Source: an uncultured Spirochaetales bacterium | GTDB lineage: Bacteria; Spirochaetota; Spirochaetia; Sphaerochaetales; Sphaerochaetaceae | Direction: 5' to 3' | Length of the DNA stretch: 48,150 nt | NCBI GenBank assembly: GCA_949288415.1 | Contig: CASEKE010000029.1 | Location: forward strand, 1 to 48,150 | Shown here: one piece after another, positions 30,834 through 39,590 of the stretch | Numbering within the stretch: position 1 is the stretch's first letter | Layout of the letters: every line of letters begins with the position of its first letter | The notes under the pieces: generated by a model | Databases searched by the model: none | Told to the model about the DNA's origin: nothing | Seen by the model: the letters and a program-made list of their open reading frames with translations, nothing else | Translations under genes and position numbers: made by a program

Positions 30834-32465
30834 ATGGCAAAACAGCTTCAGTTCAACGAGGAAGCAAGAAAGTCCCTCGTAAACGGTGTTGAAAAGATTT
30901 CCAAGGCGGTTATGACCACACTTGGCCCGAAGGGCAGACTTGTGCTGCTTGACAAGAAGTACGGCGCTCCGACCGTGACCAAGGACGGAGTTTCCGTTGC
31001 AAAGGAAATCGAGCTTGAGGATCCTTTTGAAAATATGGGTGCACAGCTTCTCAAGGAAGTTGCTGCAAAGACGAACGATGTCGCAGGTGACGGAACGACT
31101 ACGGCTACCGTGCTTGCCTGGTCGATCACCAAGGAAGGCATGAAGAGCGTTGCCGCCGGAGTCAATCCGATGGGCATCAAGAGAGGTATCGACCTTGCGG
31201 TCAAGGATGCCGTCGAAGTCATCAGAAGCGAAGCGAAGATGATCCAGGACAAGGAGGAGATCGCTCAGGTCGCTTCCATATCCGCAAACAACGACAGGAC
31301 GATCGGAGATGAGATCGCCAATGCAATGGATGAGGTCGGAAAGGACGGAGTCATCACTGTCGAGGAGTCGAAGACTATCGATACGACTGTCGACTTTGTC
31401 GAAGGAATGCAGTTCGATAGAGGATATCTTTCCGCTTACTTCTGCACGAACAAGGATACTATGATCAGCGTCCTTGACAATCCGTACATCCTTATCTACG
31501 ACAAGAAGATTTCAAACATGAAGGATCTTCTCCCGATTCTTGAGAAGGTCGTCCAGACCGGAAAGCCGCTTCTCATCATTGCGGAGGATGTCGATGGAGA
31601 GGCTCTCCCGACCCTCGTCGTCAACGCAGTCCGCGGAGCGCTCAATGTGGTTGCCGTCAAGGCACCTGGCTTTGGCGACAGGCGCAAGGCGATGCTCGAG
31701 GATATCGCAGTGCTCACAGGCGGACAGGTAATCACCGAGGAACTCGGCTTCAAGCTTGAGAATGCGGACATCTCGATGCTCGGAAGGGCAAAGAGCGTCA
31801 AAGTCGAGAAGGAGAACACGACGATCATCAACGGCGCAGGATCCCAGGATGCCATCCGCGACAGGATCGCACAGATCAAGGTCCAGATTGCGGACTGCAC
31901 ATCGGATTATGACCGTGAAAAGCTTCAGGAGAGGCTCGCAAAGCTTGCCGGCGGAGTGGCCGTCATCAACGTAGGTGCTGCTACCGAGGTCGAGCTCAAG
32001 GAGAAGAAGCATAGAGTCGAGGACGCCCTCAGCGCTACTAGGGCGGCAATCGAGGAAGGTGTTATCCCCGGAGGCGGAGTGGCTCTTGTCCAGGCTGTGA
32101 AGGTTCTCGACAAGAAGGATATTTCCGCTCTCTCCGAAGAGGAGAAGGTCGGATACAGAATCGTCAGAAGAGCGCTCGAGGAGCCTATCAGGCAGATTGC
32201 CGAGAACGCAGGTGTCGACGGCTCCATCATTGCCGACAAGTGCATGAACAGCGAAAAGGGCGTCGGATTCGATGCCAACAGGATGGTCTGGGTCAATATG
32301 GTCGAGGCAGGAATCATCGATCCTGTCAAGGTCACTAGGTCAGCACTGCAGAATGCTGCATCCATTGCATCCCTGATCCTCACCACCGAATGTGCTGTCA
32401 CGGATCTTCCTTCCAAGGAGCCTGCGGCTCCCGCGGCCAATCCCGGCATGGGCGGAATGATGTGA
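30834..32465 (+). CDS. groL: Chaperonin GroEL (Hsp60)
   Basis: 543 residues, full length. It folds proteins in a double-ring complex with GroES. Diagnostic blocks are [20 protein letters not shown] with the ATP-binding [10 protein letters not shown] segment (about residues 87-96), [18 protein letters not shown] (apical region), and [14 protein letters not shown] (about 408). The C-terminal tail NPGMGGMM is the usual Gly/Met repeat, here short. No groES gene precedes it, so the cofactor is encoded elsewhere. It has its own promoter region and its own terminator, so it is monocistronic. Confidence 0.97.
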   Translation: MAKQLQFNEEARKSLVNGVEKISKAVMTTLGPKGRLVLLDKKYGAPTVTKDGVSVAKEIELEDPFENMGAQLLKEVAAKTNDVAGDGTTTATVLAWSITKEGMKSVAAGVNPMGIKRGIDLAVKDAVEVIRSEAKMIQDKEEIAQVASISANNDRTIGDEIANAMDEVGKDGVITVEESKTIDTTVDFVEGMQFDRGYLSAYFCTNKDTMISVLDNPYILIYDKKISNMKDLLPILEKVVQTGKPLLIIAEDVDGEALPTLVVNAVRGALNVVAVKAPGFGDRRKAMLEDIAVLTGGQVITEELGFKLENADISMLGRAKSVKVEKENTTIINGAGSQDAIRDRIAQIKVQIADCTSDYDREKLQERLAKLAGGVAVINVGAATEVELKEKKHRVEDALSATRAAIEEGVIPGGGVALVQAVKVLDKKDISALSEEEKVGYRIVRRALEEPIRQIAENAGVDGSIIADKCMNSEKGVGFDANRMVWVNMVEAGIIDPVKVTRSALQNAASIASLILTTECAVTDLPSKEPAAPAANPGMGGMM

Positions 32466-32485
32466 TAACCGGGAACGGCGTATAC

Positions 32486-32511
32486 ATGGCGATCTTCGGA
32501 TCGCCATTTTT
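32486..32511 (+). terminator. Rho-independent terminator of groEL
   Basis: Perfect nine-pair stem ATGGCGATC/GATCGCCAT (32486-32494 with 32499-32507) closed by a TTCG tetraloop and followed by TTTTTAT. It starts 20 bases after the stop. Confidence 0.9.
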
Positions 32512-32574
32512 ATTGACCATGTAAAGAAAAAAATGCTAACTTGCTTATATAAAGAATTTTGAGAGGTATCAAAG

Positions 32575-32982
32575 ATGAATTCATTCGCATTCACATCGGA
32601 TCCTGCCGCAGCCGGATCGCTGATGACCACGTTCATCACATTCGCTGCGATCATACTTATCTTCTACTTCCTGATCATTCGTCCTCAGAGAAAGAGGGAC
32701 AAGGAAGCCAAGCGCATGATCGATGCCATGAAGAAGGGCGACAAGGTCGTTACGATCGGTGGAATCCACGGAACGATCGTGACAGTTAAGGAAAACACTG
32801 TCGTCGTAAAGGTCGACGATGCGGCAAGAATCGAGTTCTCCAAGTCGGCAATTTCCTCTGTCCTGAACAAGGAGAAGACCGCAGCCGCTCCTGCCAAGAA
32901 GGAGAAGGCGGAGAGCGTAGAGGCACCTTCCGAAGCATCTTCTGCCGGAAAGACGGAAGAAGACAAGGAAGAGACTAAGTAA
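32575..32982 (+). CDS. yajC: Preprotein translocase subunit YajC
   Basis: 135 residues. One membrane segment (about 20-39) is followed by the YajC core: FLIIRPQRKRDKEAKRM, GDKVVTIGGIHGTIVTV and NTVVVKVDDAARIEFSKSAI. The tail is rich in Ala, Glu and Lys, as often seen. It associates with SecD-SecF. A likely -10 TATATA lies at 32546, but no convincing -35. secD starts 3 bases after the stop, so this opens the sec operon. Confidence 0.93.
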   Translation: MNSFAFTSDPAAAGSLMTTFITFAAIILIFYFLIIRPQRKRDKEAKRMIDAMKKGDKVVTIGGIHGTIVTVKENTVVVKVDDAARIEFSKSAISSVLNKEKTAAAPAKKEKAESVEAPSEASSAGKTEEDKEETK

Positions 32983-32985
32983 GAA

Positions 32986-34686
32986 ATGAAGAAGACCAGC
33001 CGTTTGTTGCTGGTCCTTCTTGTTCTGGTGGTCAGTACTTTGCTGCTTTATCCTACGATAAAGTGGTATTTGTTTGTCCCATCGGACCTGAAGGAACTGG
33101 CATTGACTCGAAACGAGCAGATCAGGGATTATGCCGTGGGGCAGGCCGTAAGGGACGTTAAAAGCCTCAAGTCTATGGTTGCCGAGGACAGGAATTGTTC
33201 GATTCCGTCCGATTTTTCTTATCTGGAGAAGACAGTCGGAAAAAAGGACACGCTCTACGATCTGCTTGTCGCTTTCGACTCCGAACAGGATCTTCTCGAT
33301 GCCGTAGAGGCCCGTTACCGCGATGAACTGCTGAGCATCAAGAAACTTTCTTCCCGCGTGCTTCAGCTTGGCCTCGATCTCCGTGGAGGCATGTCGGTGC
33401 TTCTCCAGGCGGATACCGACTCTTTTGCGGAAAAGAACGGATACGTTCCATCGTCGTCGGAACTTGAAGCTCTGCTGAAGGACGACATCGCCATACTGAA
33501 TTCGAGAATAGACCAGTTCGGAGTGACAGAACCAGATATCAGGATGCAGGGCTCCAGCCAGATACTCATCGAGATGCCTGGTGAGGCTGACCCGGAAAGG
33601 GTTAATACGTTCCTCAGAGGAAAGGGAAGCCTTTCCTTCCACGAGGTGGACTCCGTACTTACGAACCGCGTCAACGAATACTATTCGCTTCATCCAAGCG
33701 AAGCCTTCGACGAGGATGGACACATCGTCGTGCCCGACTTCATTCCAGAGGATAGGATGCTCGTAGGCTATTATGAGGTAGACGAATACGGCATGGACAG
33801 CCTCAGAAGTTTTGCCGTGCTCTATGACGAGGTGATTCTCGACGGAAGCCATCTGGTAGGCGCTTCTACGAGCACGGACCAGATGTCTCAGCGTCCCGTG
33901 GTCAATTTCCAGCTGGACAGCGAAGGCGGAAAGATATTCTATGCCTATACGTCTTCCCATATCGGCGATTCCCTTGCGATAGTCATGGACGGAAAGGCCA
34001 AGAGCATAGCATCCATCAGCGCAGGAATCAGCGAGAACGTCCAGCTTTCCGGCGGATTCACAAAAGAGGAAGCCGAGGATATCGCCATCACCTTGAAGAC
34101 CACGGCTCTTCCGATAGATCTCGAGGTCGTATCGCAGCAGGGTGTCGGCGCGTCGCTCGGAGACGATGCCGTGGTTGTGGCTTTGAAGGCCATCATTGTC
34201 GGCATACTTCTTGTAGTTGTGTTCATGTTCGCCTACTACAGCTGGGCAGGACTGATTGCAGATCTGGCTCTTCTCATGAACTTCTACATGATGATCAGCA
34301 TTCTCTCCGCCATGAACTTCACGTTGACGCTGACGAGTATCGCAGGCCTTGTCCTGACGCTCGGAATGGCGATTGACGCCAACGTCATCATATACGAGAG
34401 AATCAAGGAGGAGACAAGGGACGGAAAGCTTTTCTTCGAGGCGATCCATCTCGGATTCGGAAGGGCTTTCTGGACGATCCTGGATTCCAACGTAACGACT
34501 ATCATCGCAGGCGTCGTTCTTTCGATACTCGGTTCTTCCAGCGTCAAAGGCTTTGCTAACACTCTTACCATCGGCGTTGCATGTTCGCTCTTCACAAGTC
34601 TTTTCGTCAGCCATCTGATCTTCGATTTCATCGTGCCGAGCGAGAGTATGAAGAGCGTGAAGATGAGTTGGAGGAGAAACAGATGA
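32986..34686 (+). CDS. secD: Protein translocase subunit SecD
   Basis: 566 residues with an N-terminal membrane segment (about 4-25), a large periplasmic P1 domain and five C-terminal membrane segments. Key blocks are LGLDLRGGMSVLLQAD (about residue 126), SRIDQFGVTEPDIRMQGSSQ and QGVGASLGDDAV, plus GLVLTLGMAIDANVIIYERI (about 456-475), which holds the conserved acidic pair used for proton-driven movement. It pulls translocated proteins out of SecYEG. The end overlaps secF as ATGA. Confidence 0.95.
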   Translation: MKKTSRLLLVLLVLVVSTLLLYPTIKWYLFVPSDLKELALTRNEQIRDYAVGQAVRDVKSLKSMVAEDRNCSIPSDFSYLEKTVGKKDTLYDLLVAFDSEQDLLDAVEARYRDELLSIKKLSSRVLQLGLDLRGGMSVLLQADTDSFAEKNGYVPSSSELEALLKDDIAILNSRIDQFGVTEPDIRMQGSSQILIEMPGEADPERVNTFLRGKGSLSFHEVDSVLTNRVNEYYSLHPSEAFDEDGHIVVPDFIPEDRMLVGYYEVDEYGMDSLRSFAVLYDEVILDGSHLVGASTSTDQMSQRPVVNFQLDSEGGKIFYAYTSSHIGDSLAIVMDGKAKSIASISAGISENVQLSGGFTKEEAEDIAITLKTTALPIDLEVVSQQGVGASLGDDAVVVALKAIIVGILLVVVFMFAYYSWAGLIADLALLMNFYMMISILSAMNFTLTLTSIAGLVLTLGMAIDANVIIYERIKEETRDGKLFFEAIHLGFGRAFWTILDSNVTTIIAGVVLSILGSSSVKGFANTLTIGVACSLFTSLFVSHLIFDFIVPSESMKSVKMSWRRNR

Positions 34687-35897
34687 AAGCGGGTCTGAAA
34701 GTCATAAAGTACAGGTTCGTGGCTTTTGCAGCCTCCGGACTTTTCATAATTGCCGGCATAGTGGCCTTCATTGTCAACGGAGGATTCAATACCGGAATAG
34801 ATTTCGGCTCAGGATATTCCGAGAAGCTTCAGATATCCCCGGTAGGACTATATGTCTCCTACGACGGACCTGAGAGTGCGACGTTGAACGTTTCCGGAGG
34901 AAATCTGGTGTTGCAGCTGCGGTCATCGAACGGTCTGGAAAGCCATGCGTTTCCTTCCGCTTCGTATCCTTTCGTCTCGGATCTGGCATCGGGACTGGAA
35001 TCGTACGGCGTTGACGTCGAGCTTGTCGACGGGTCTCTTGAGACATTCCGTCTTGTATCGGGCTTCGGTTTCCCGATGACTCTGGGGCCTGAGGCAGAGC
35101 ACATCAATTTCGCAACGGCATCAAGGGATGTGACGATTTCCGATATAAGGGATACCCTTTCCGATGTGAAGGGATTGAGCGTGCAGGTGGTCGGAGATAC
35201 GACGGACGGTATTTTCCAGATCAAGCTTCCAGTGGAGGAGGGCATGACCCAGGCGGACGCAGAGGCGATCGTCTCTTCGCGACTGAAGACTGCCTACGGA
35301 GAGGACGACATCGTCGTCATGCAGTCCGACTTTGTCGGCCCGAAGTTCTCCAGCCAGCTTCTTATGTCGTCCATCAAGGCGATCCTGATCGCACTTGCGC
35401 TGATTCTGGTATATATTACCATCCGTTTCCGTCTTGCATATGCCATATCGAGCATCATCGCTCTCGTGCATGACGTTTTTGCCATGCTTTCTCTTATCGC
35501 GATATTCCGGCTTGAGGTCTCGACTACCACCATAGCTGCGGTGTTGACCATTATAGGCTACAGCCTGAACAATACTATAGTCATATTCGACAGGGTAAGG
35601 GAGACTGTACATCTGAACAAGGGACGCGATGTCGACTCGATGATAGAGGAGAGCGTCGACAGGAGCCTTACGAGAACGCTCATAACCAGCCTCACGACTC
35701 TTTTCGCTATAGTTCCGTTGGCTTTTTTCGCCTCCGGTGACATAAAGCTGTTTGCAATCAATCTGACGTGGGGTATCCTTGTAGGTGCATATTCCTCCAA
35801 CTACATCGCTCCGGCGCTTCTCCATTATTTCCATAAGCTGAGTCCGATCGACGTTGAGAAGGAAAAGAAGGAGGAAGAGTACTCTCTGGTCGACTGA
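34683..35897 (+). CDS. secF: Protein translocase subunit SecF
   Basis: 404 residues. Start ATG 34683 overlaps the secD stop (ATGA). The family block GGFNTGIDFGSGYSEKLQI (about 32-50) corresponds to the usual GIDFxGG motif, here GIDFGSG. The C-terminal half has five membrane segments with VLTIIGYSLNNTIVIFDRVRE (shortened; about residue 290), the SecF signature. Charged EEE-rich tail. Its stop overlaps the ispH start (TGATG), placing isoprenoid and secretion genes in one transcription unit. Confidence 0.94.
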   Translation: MKAGLKVIKYRFVAFAASGLFIIAGIVAFIVNGGFNTGIDFGSGYSEKLQISPVGLYVSYDGPESATLNVSGGNLVLQLRSSNGLESHAFPSASYPFVSDLASGLESYGVDVELVDGSLETFRLVSGFGFPMTLGPEAEHINFATASRDVTISDIRDTLSDVKGLSVQVVGDTTDGIFQIKLPVEEGMTQADAEAIVSSRLKTAYGEDDIVVMQSDFVGPKFSSQLLMSSIKAILIALALILVYITIRFRLAYAISSIIALVHDVFAMLSLIAIFRLEVSTTTIAAVLTIIGYSLNNTIVIFDRVRETVHLNKGRDVDSMIEESVDRSLTRTLITSLTTLFAIVPLAFFASGDIKLFAINLTWGILVGAYSSNYIAPALLHYFHKLSPIDVEKEKKEEEYSLVD

Positions 35898-36727
35898 TGA
35901 AAGTTGTTCTTGCCGAAACATCGGGGTTCTGCGGCGGTGTGAGGAAAGCCGTCGATAAAGTCTGTACCGTCGCCGCAGAGAACCCTTCTTCGACCGTCTA
36001 TGTATATGGTGAACTTGCCCATAACAGGACGGTCATGGAGCACATCTTCTCTCTGGGAGCGGTTGTGGTACATTCTCCGGATGAAGTTCCCGACGGAGCT
36101 CTGGTCGTGATCAGGGCTCACGGTATTACGGATGCCGATCGCGCCAGACTCCTCGCAAAGGATGTCGTGTTGTTCGATGCTACCTGTCCGAACGTTCTCA
36201 GAAACCAGAATGCCGCACGTAAAAGTACGAGGCCGATCCTGCTCCTTGGCATTGCCGGGCATAGCGAGGTACAGGCCATCGAAGGATCTATCGGTGGATG
36301 GTATCGCGTTGTCGGCGACGTATCCGATCTCGAAGGGCTCGATTCCTCGTCGGAGTATGATATAATAGTCCAGACGACATTCGACAGCATGCGTTTCGAC
36401 GCGATCGTTGCCGGACTGGACGAACTCGGTATACGCTATCGGGTTCTCTCGAGGATCTGCCTGGCTTCGGAGATCAGGAGAAAGGCGGTGCTTGCACTCG
36501 CAGCCAAGGGGGTCGACTGCATATTGATTGCAGGGGACAGCAGAAGTGCGAATACTAAGGCATTGCTGCGCGAGGCAGAGTCTACCGGACTTCCGTCCTT
36601 TCTGATTGAGAACGTGGATGAAGTCGATTCGAGGTTTTCCTGCTATTCGTCTGTAGGACTTTCTGCCGGATCCTCTACGCCGGATGACGTCATAAAGGAA
36701 ATTGCAAGGAGGCTTGAGAAGCTATGA
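35897..36727 (+). CDS. ispH: 4-hydroxy-3-methylbut-2-enyl diphosphate reductase IspH
   Basis: 276 residues; last step of the MEP pathway, forming IPP and DMAPP using a 4Fe-4S cluster. The three cluster cysteines are seen at Cys12 (SGFCGGVRKAV), in FDATCPNV (about residue 96) and in RICLASEIRRKA (about 190). Other blocks: RAHGITDADR and GHSEVQAIEG. The C-terminal substrate loop is GDSRSANTKAL and SAGSSTPDDVI. Start overlaps secF by one base, and the stop overlaps rex as ATGA. The gene is slightly short for the family but has all key motifs. Confidence 0.94.
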   Translation: MKVVLAETSGFCGGVRKAVDKVCTVAAENPSSTVYVYGELAHNRTVMEHIFSLGAVVVHSPDEVPDGALVVIRAHGITDADRARLLAKDVVLFDATCPNVLRNQNAARKSTRPILLLGIAGHSEVQAIEGSIGGWYRVVGDVSDLEGLDSSSEYDIIVQTTFDSMRFDAIVAGLDELGIRYRVLSRICLASEIRRKAVLALAAKGVDCILIAGDSRSANTKALLREAESTGLPSFLIENVDEVDSRFSCYSSVGLSAGSSTPDDVIKEIARRLEKL

Positions 36728-37392
36728 GCATACCGATTCCCACAGTGAAAAGGTTCCCGTCCTATCTTAGGATCCTTCACCAGGAAAGGGATTCCGGCCG
36801 CAAGTACATAAGTGCGACGAAACTGGCCGAGGAACTTTCGTTGAAGCCGATCCAGGTAAGAAAGGACATCGCCTGCACAGGGATCGAAGGTAAACCTAAG
36901 ATCGGATTCGACATCGATGAACTGATCCACTATATAGTCCACGTACTGGGCTGGGACAATACGACCGATGCCCTGATCGTCGGGGCTGGAAATCTTGGAG
37001 CTGCCATTGCAAGGTACGACGGCTTCGAGGCATATGGCCTCAAGATAGTTGCCGTATTCGACAAGGATCCGAGGAAAATCGGATCCATGATCGGACCTTT
37101 CACGATTCTGCCGATAGACAGGATCAATTCCTTCATTGCCGAACGTCGTATATCTATTGCTGTCATAACGGTACCTGCAAACCAGGCACAGGCTGTCTGC
37201 GATCTGCTCGTGAAATGCGGAATCAGAGGAATATGGAACTTTGCTCCAAAGGATCTCAAAGTTCCTGACAACGTTGTCCTGCAGAGAACCGATCTGGCAA
37301 CCAGTTTTGCGGTTCTGTCCGTCAAACTTGGAAGGAAAATAAGTGAGTCAGACGACGATGAATCCATCGACGAGGATTTTATATCCCTTTAG
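36724..37392 (+). CDS. rex: Redox-sensing transcriptional repressor Rex
   Basis: 222 residues. The N-terminal winged helix carries KYISATKLAEELSLKPIQVRKDIA, the usual Rex DNA-binding pattern (shortened). The Rossmann domain has VGAGNLGAAIARYDGF (GxGxxG, about residue 81) for NADH/NAD+. It represses fermentation and hydrogenase genes until NADH rises. It lies immediately upstream of the hydrogenase operon, a likely target. The C-terminus is acidic (SESDDDESIDED). Confidence 0.94.
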   Translation: MSIPIPTVKRFPSYLRILHQERDSGRKYISATKLAEELSLKPIQVRKDIACTGIEGKPKIGFDIDELIHYIVHVLGWDNTTDALIVGAGNLGAAIARYDGFEAYGLKIVAVFDKDPRKIGSMIGPFTILPIDRINSFIAERRISIAVITVPANQAQAVCDLLVKCGIRGIWNFAPKDLKVPDNVVLQRTDLATSFAVLSVKLGRKISESDDDESIDEDFISL

Positions 37393-37424
37393 ATGATTAT
37401 TTAATATTACTATTTTCACATTAA

Positions 37425-37478
37425 CTCTGTATTTTATGGTGATGATGTAATTTTATTCCAAAAAATACAGAGCTTTTT
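37425..37478 (+). terminator. Terminator after rex
   Basis: CTCTGTATTTT (37425-37435) pairs with AAAATACAGAG (37462-37472): eleven pairs with a long loop, followed by CTTTTT. It closes the yajC-to-rex unit. Confidence 0.65.
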
Positions 37479-37499
37479 GTTACCTTGATAGTGTTTTTA

Positions 37500-37528
37500 T
37501 TGACTATTTGCTCCACTTGCTTTAACCT
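37500..37528 (+). promoter_or_regulatory. Promoter of the hydrogenase operon
   Basis: -35 TTGACT (37500-37505), 17-base spacer, -10 TAACCT (37523-37528, weak). It is flanked by an inverted repeat, TTTGTTAC (37476-37483) and GTAACAAA (37535-37542), each resembling half of a Rex-type operator. A weak -10 between possible operators fits redox control. Confidence 0.5.
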
Positions 37529-37553
37529 AACTATGTAACAAAGGGAGAACAGC

Positions 37554-37805
37554 ATGTCTGCTGATAAATTGAAAATCGAGCTCTGCATGGGCTCTTCATG
37601 CTTTGCCAGAGGCAACAGCAGCGCTTTGATGGCGATAGAGAACTATATCGAGGAGAACGGTCTGCAGGACAGGATAGAGCTAGAGGGACACCTATGCCTC
37701 GGAAAGTGCAATTCCGGTCCTCATGTGGCCATTGACGGGCAAGAGTTTTCCTGTCTTTCGGATGAGTGCATAATCGATATTCTTAGAAAGAAGCTGGAGG
37801 AGTGA
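37554..37805 (+). CDS. Thioredoxin-like 2Fe-2S ferredoxin (NuoE/HydC C-terminal type)
   Basis: 83 residues. It has the four-cysteine pattern of thioredoxin-fold 2Fe-2S proteins: ELCMGSSCFARG (Cys11, Cys16) and GHLCLGKCNSGP (Cys48, Cys52). It equals only the cluster domain of NuoE. It probably passes electrons to the hydrogenase-like protein that begins directly after its stop (TGA-ATG). The start has GGGAG upstream. A second, similar gene lies at 40793. Confidence 0.85.
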   Translation: MSADKLKIELCMGSSCFARGNSSALMAIENYIEENGLQDRIELEGHLCLGKCNSGPHVAIDGQEFSCLSDECIIDILRKKLEE

Positions 37806-39590
37806 ATGCAGTACCCAGTCTATACAGAAGTCACCAGCTGCCGTGATTGCTACAAATGCGTGCGGACATGTCCTACAAAATCCATCCAGATCAAGGACGG
37901 ACATGCGATGATCATAAAAGATCGATGCATATTCTGCGGCAAGTGCGTGCATGTGTGTCCGAACAACGCGAAGAAGATACGTGACGACATTTCCAGGGTA
38001 AAACTGGCACTTTCTTCGGGAAAACGTACGATATGCTCTCTTGCACCGTCGTTCTCGTCCGAGTTCGCGGGGCAGGAGGATCAGCTTCTGCAGGCGCTTC
38101 TGGACCTGGGCTTCGATTCGATCAGCGAGACGGCCATAGGAGCTCATCTCGTATCGGCTGCCATAGATCGGCACATCGAGAAAACGGGATCCTGCGACTG
38201 GATTGGGACCGCTTGCCCGTCGGTCGTGGAACTTGTGAAGAAATACTATCCGGAGAAGGTTTCACGCCTTGCCCCGATACCGTCCCCGCTGCAGACACAT
38301 AGCGCATACCTCAGAAGACTGTACGGAGACGACATCATAATCGTATTCATCGGTCCGTGCGTGGCCAAGAAGCACGAGGCCGACATGAATCCGGGCTATC
38401 CGGATTTTGCGCTTACCTTCACCGAACTCAAGCAGTGGCTGAAAAGTGCCGGAATCGACCTTGGAAAGCTCGAGGTCAAGAAGAAGATAGAGTTCATACC
38501 GAAGAAGGCCGGGCTGTCATCCATCTATCCCATCGAAGGGGGGCAGATCGCCACTTCCGAGATATGGGGCAAAAATGCACTGCATCCCGAGGCAGTTTCT
38601 CTTTCCGGCATGGATCAGGTCATCTCCGCCTTGGGCGGAAGCTGTGATCGCGACGAGTTCCTGGAGCTTCTAGGATGCGACGGCGGATGCGTGAACGGTC
38701 CCGGATCGGATATGACAGTGTCCGTTGCGAGCAAGAAGCAGGCATCGAGCCGATATGCGGCGTCTCGTATCGCCGATAAGGATCTTTTCAAAGGGGATGA
38801 CGCTTTTGTCGACGAGCTTCTGGAGAAGGGTTATGGCATTCTTGGGGCATCCCAGCCAGGCAAGGAGGATAGGTTCCACAAGAAGTACTCCGAGGATGAC
38901 ATCAGGAGAACGTTGGTAGATCTCGGAAAGCTTACCAAGGCAGACGAACTAAACTGTGGAGGCTGTGGCTATTCGACATGCCGTGAGATGGCTATCGCCT
39001 ATCTCGACGGAATGGCGGAGCCGGAGATGTGCGTCACCAAGATGAGGAAAGAGGCCCAGAGCAAGGTGGACGTCCTTCTCAGGACGATTCCGATGGGAGT
39101 GGTGATCGTCGACAGCGACATGAAGATTGCCGATTGCAACATCCAGTTCCTCGAGCTTTTCGGAGACATGGAGGAGGGCTTTCTCGACCAGAGCATGCTG
39201 GCTCTCGTCCGCGGTCTTCCGGTCGAGCGCTTCATACCGTTCGCCGACAAGTTCAAGGATCAGTTCTACCTTACGCATCCGGGGCAGTACAGGATGCACT
39301 ACAAGGACAAGTTCATCCGTGTGACGTTCTTCCTTGTTGAGAAGAACCGCCTGCTCGGGGCGATGTTCGACGATATAACCAATCCGACGATCAAGAGGGA
39401 GACCGTCGTCAAGAAGGCCGAGGACGTCATCCAGAAATCCCTTGAGACGGTACAGCAGATCGCTTCCCTTCTTGGAGAGAACGCCGCGGAGACCGAGATA
39501 ATGCTCAATTCGCTCATCGAAGCATTCAGCGTGCACTCGTCAAGTCCCGACAAGGACTTTTCGCTGGAGGACGATAGGGATATCACATGA
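37806..39590 (+). CDS. [FeFe]-hydrogenase-like sensory protein with PAS domain (HydS type)
   Basis: 594 residues. Two 4Fe-4S motifs open the protein (Cys12/15/18/22 and Cys41/44/47/51). The H-cluster region follows: L1 TACPSV (135-140, one Cys only where catalytic forms have CC), L2 GPCVAKKHEA (Cys185), L3 CDGGCVNGPG (Cys291, Cys295). Next is a further 4Fe-4S domain, NCGGCGYSTC with Cys384/387/392/409, then a PAS domain (about 420-525; VVIVDSDMKIADCN). This order matches group C/D putative H2-sensing hydrogenases. The next gene encodes a SpoIIE-type phosphatase overlapping by ATGA, so the pair probably converts a redox or H2 signal to dephosphorylation. Confidence 0.9.
   Translation: MQYPVYTEVTSCRDCYKCVRTCPTKSIQIKDGHAMIIKDRCIFCGKCVHVCPNNAKKIRDDISRVKLALSSGKRTICSLAPSFSSEFAGQEDQLLQALLDLGFDSISETAIGAHLVSAAIDRHIEKTGSCDWIGTACPSVVELVKKYYPEKVSRLAPIPSPLQTHSAYLRRLYGDDIIIVFIGPCVAKKHEADMNPGYPDFALTFTELKQWLKSAGIDLGKLEVKKKIEFIPKKAGLSSIYPIEGGQIATSEIWGKNALHPEAVSLSGMDQVISALGGSCDRDEFLELLGCDGGCVNGPGSDMTVSVASKKQASSRYAASRIADKDLFKGDDAFVDELLEKGYGILGASQPGKEDRFHKKYSEDDIRRTLVDLGKLTKADELNCGGCGYSTCREMAIAYLDGMAEPEMCVTKMRKEAQSKVDVLLRTIPMGVVIVDSDMKIADCNIQFLELFGDMEEGFLDQSMLALVRGLPVERFIPFADKFKDQFYLTHPGQYRMHYKDKFIRVTFFLVEKNRLLGAMFDDITNPTIKRETVVKKAEDVIQKSLETVQQIASLLGENAAETEIMLNSLIEAFSVHSSSPDKDFSLEDDRDIT

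Noticed and set aside
32581..34614. A 677-codon open frame on the minus strand opposite yajC-secD
   Set aside because: It is a shadow: it lies fully opposite well-recognised genes, is rich in His, Arg and Cys with no domain, and arises from the third-base pattern of the real genes.
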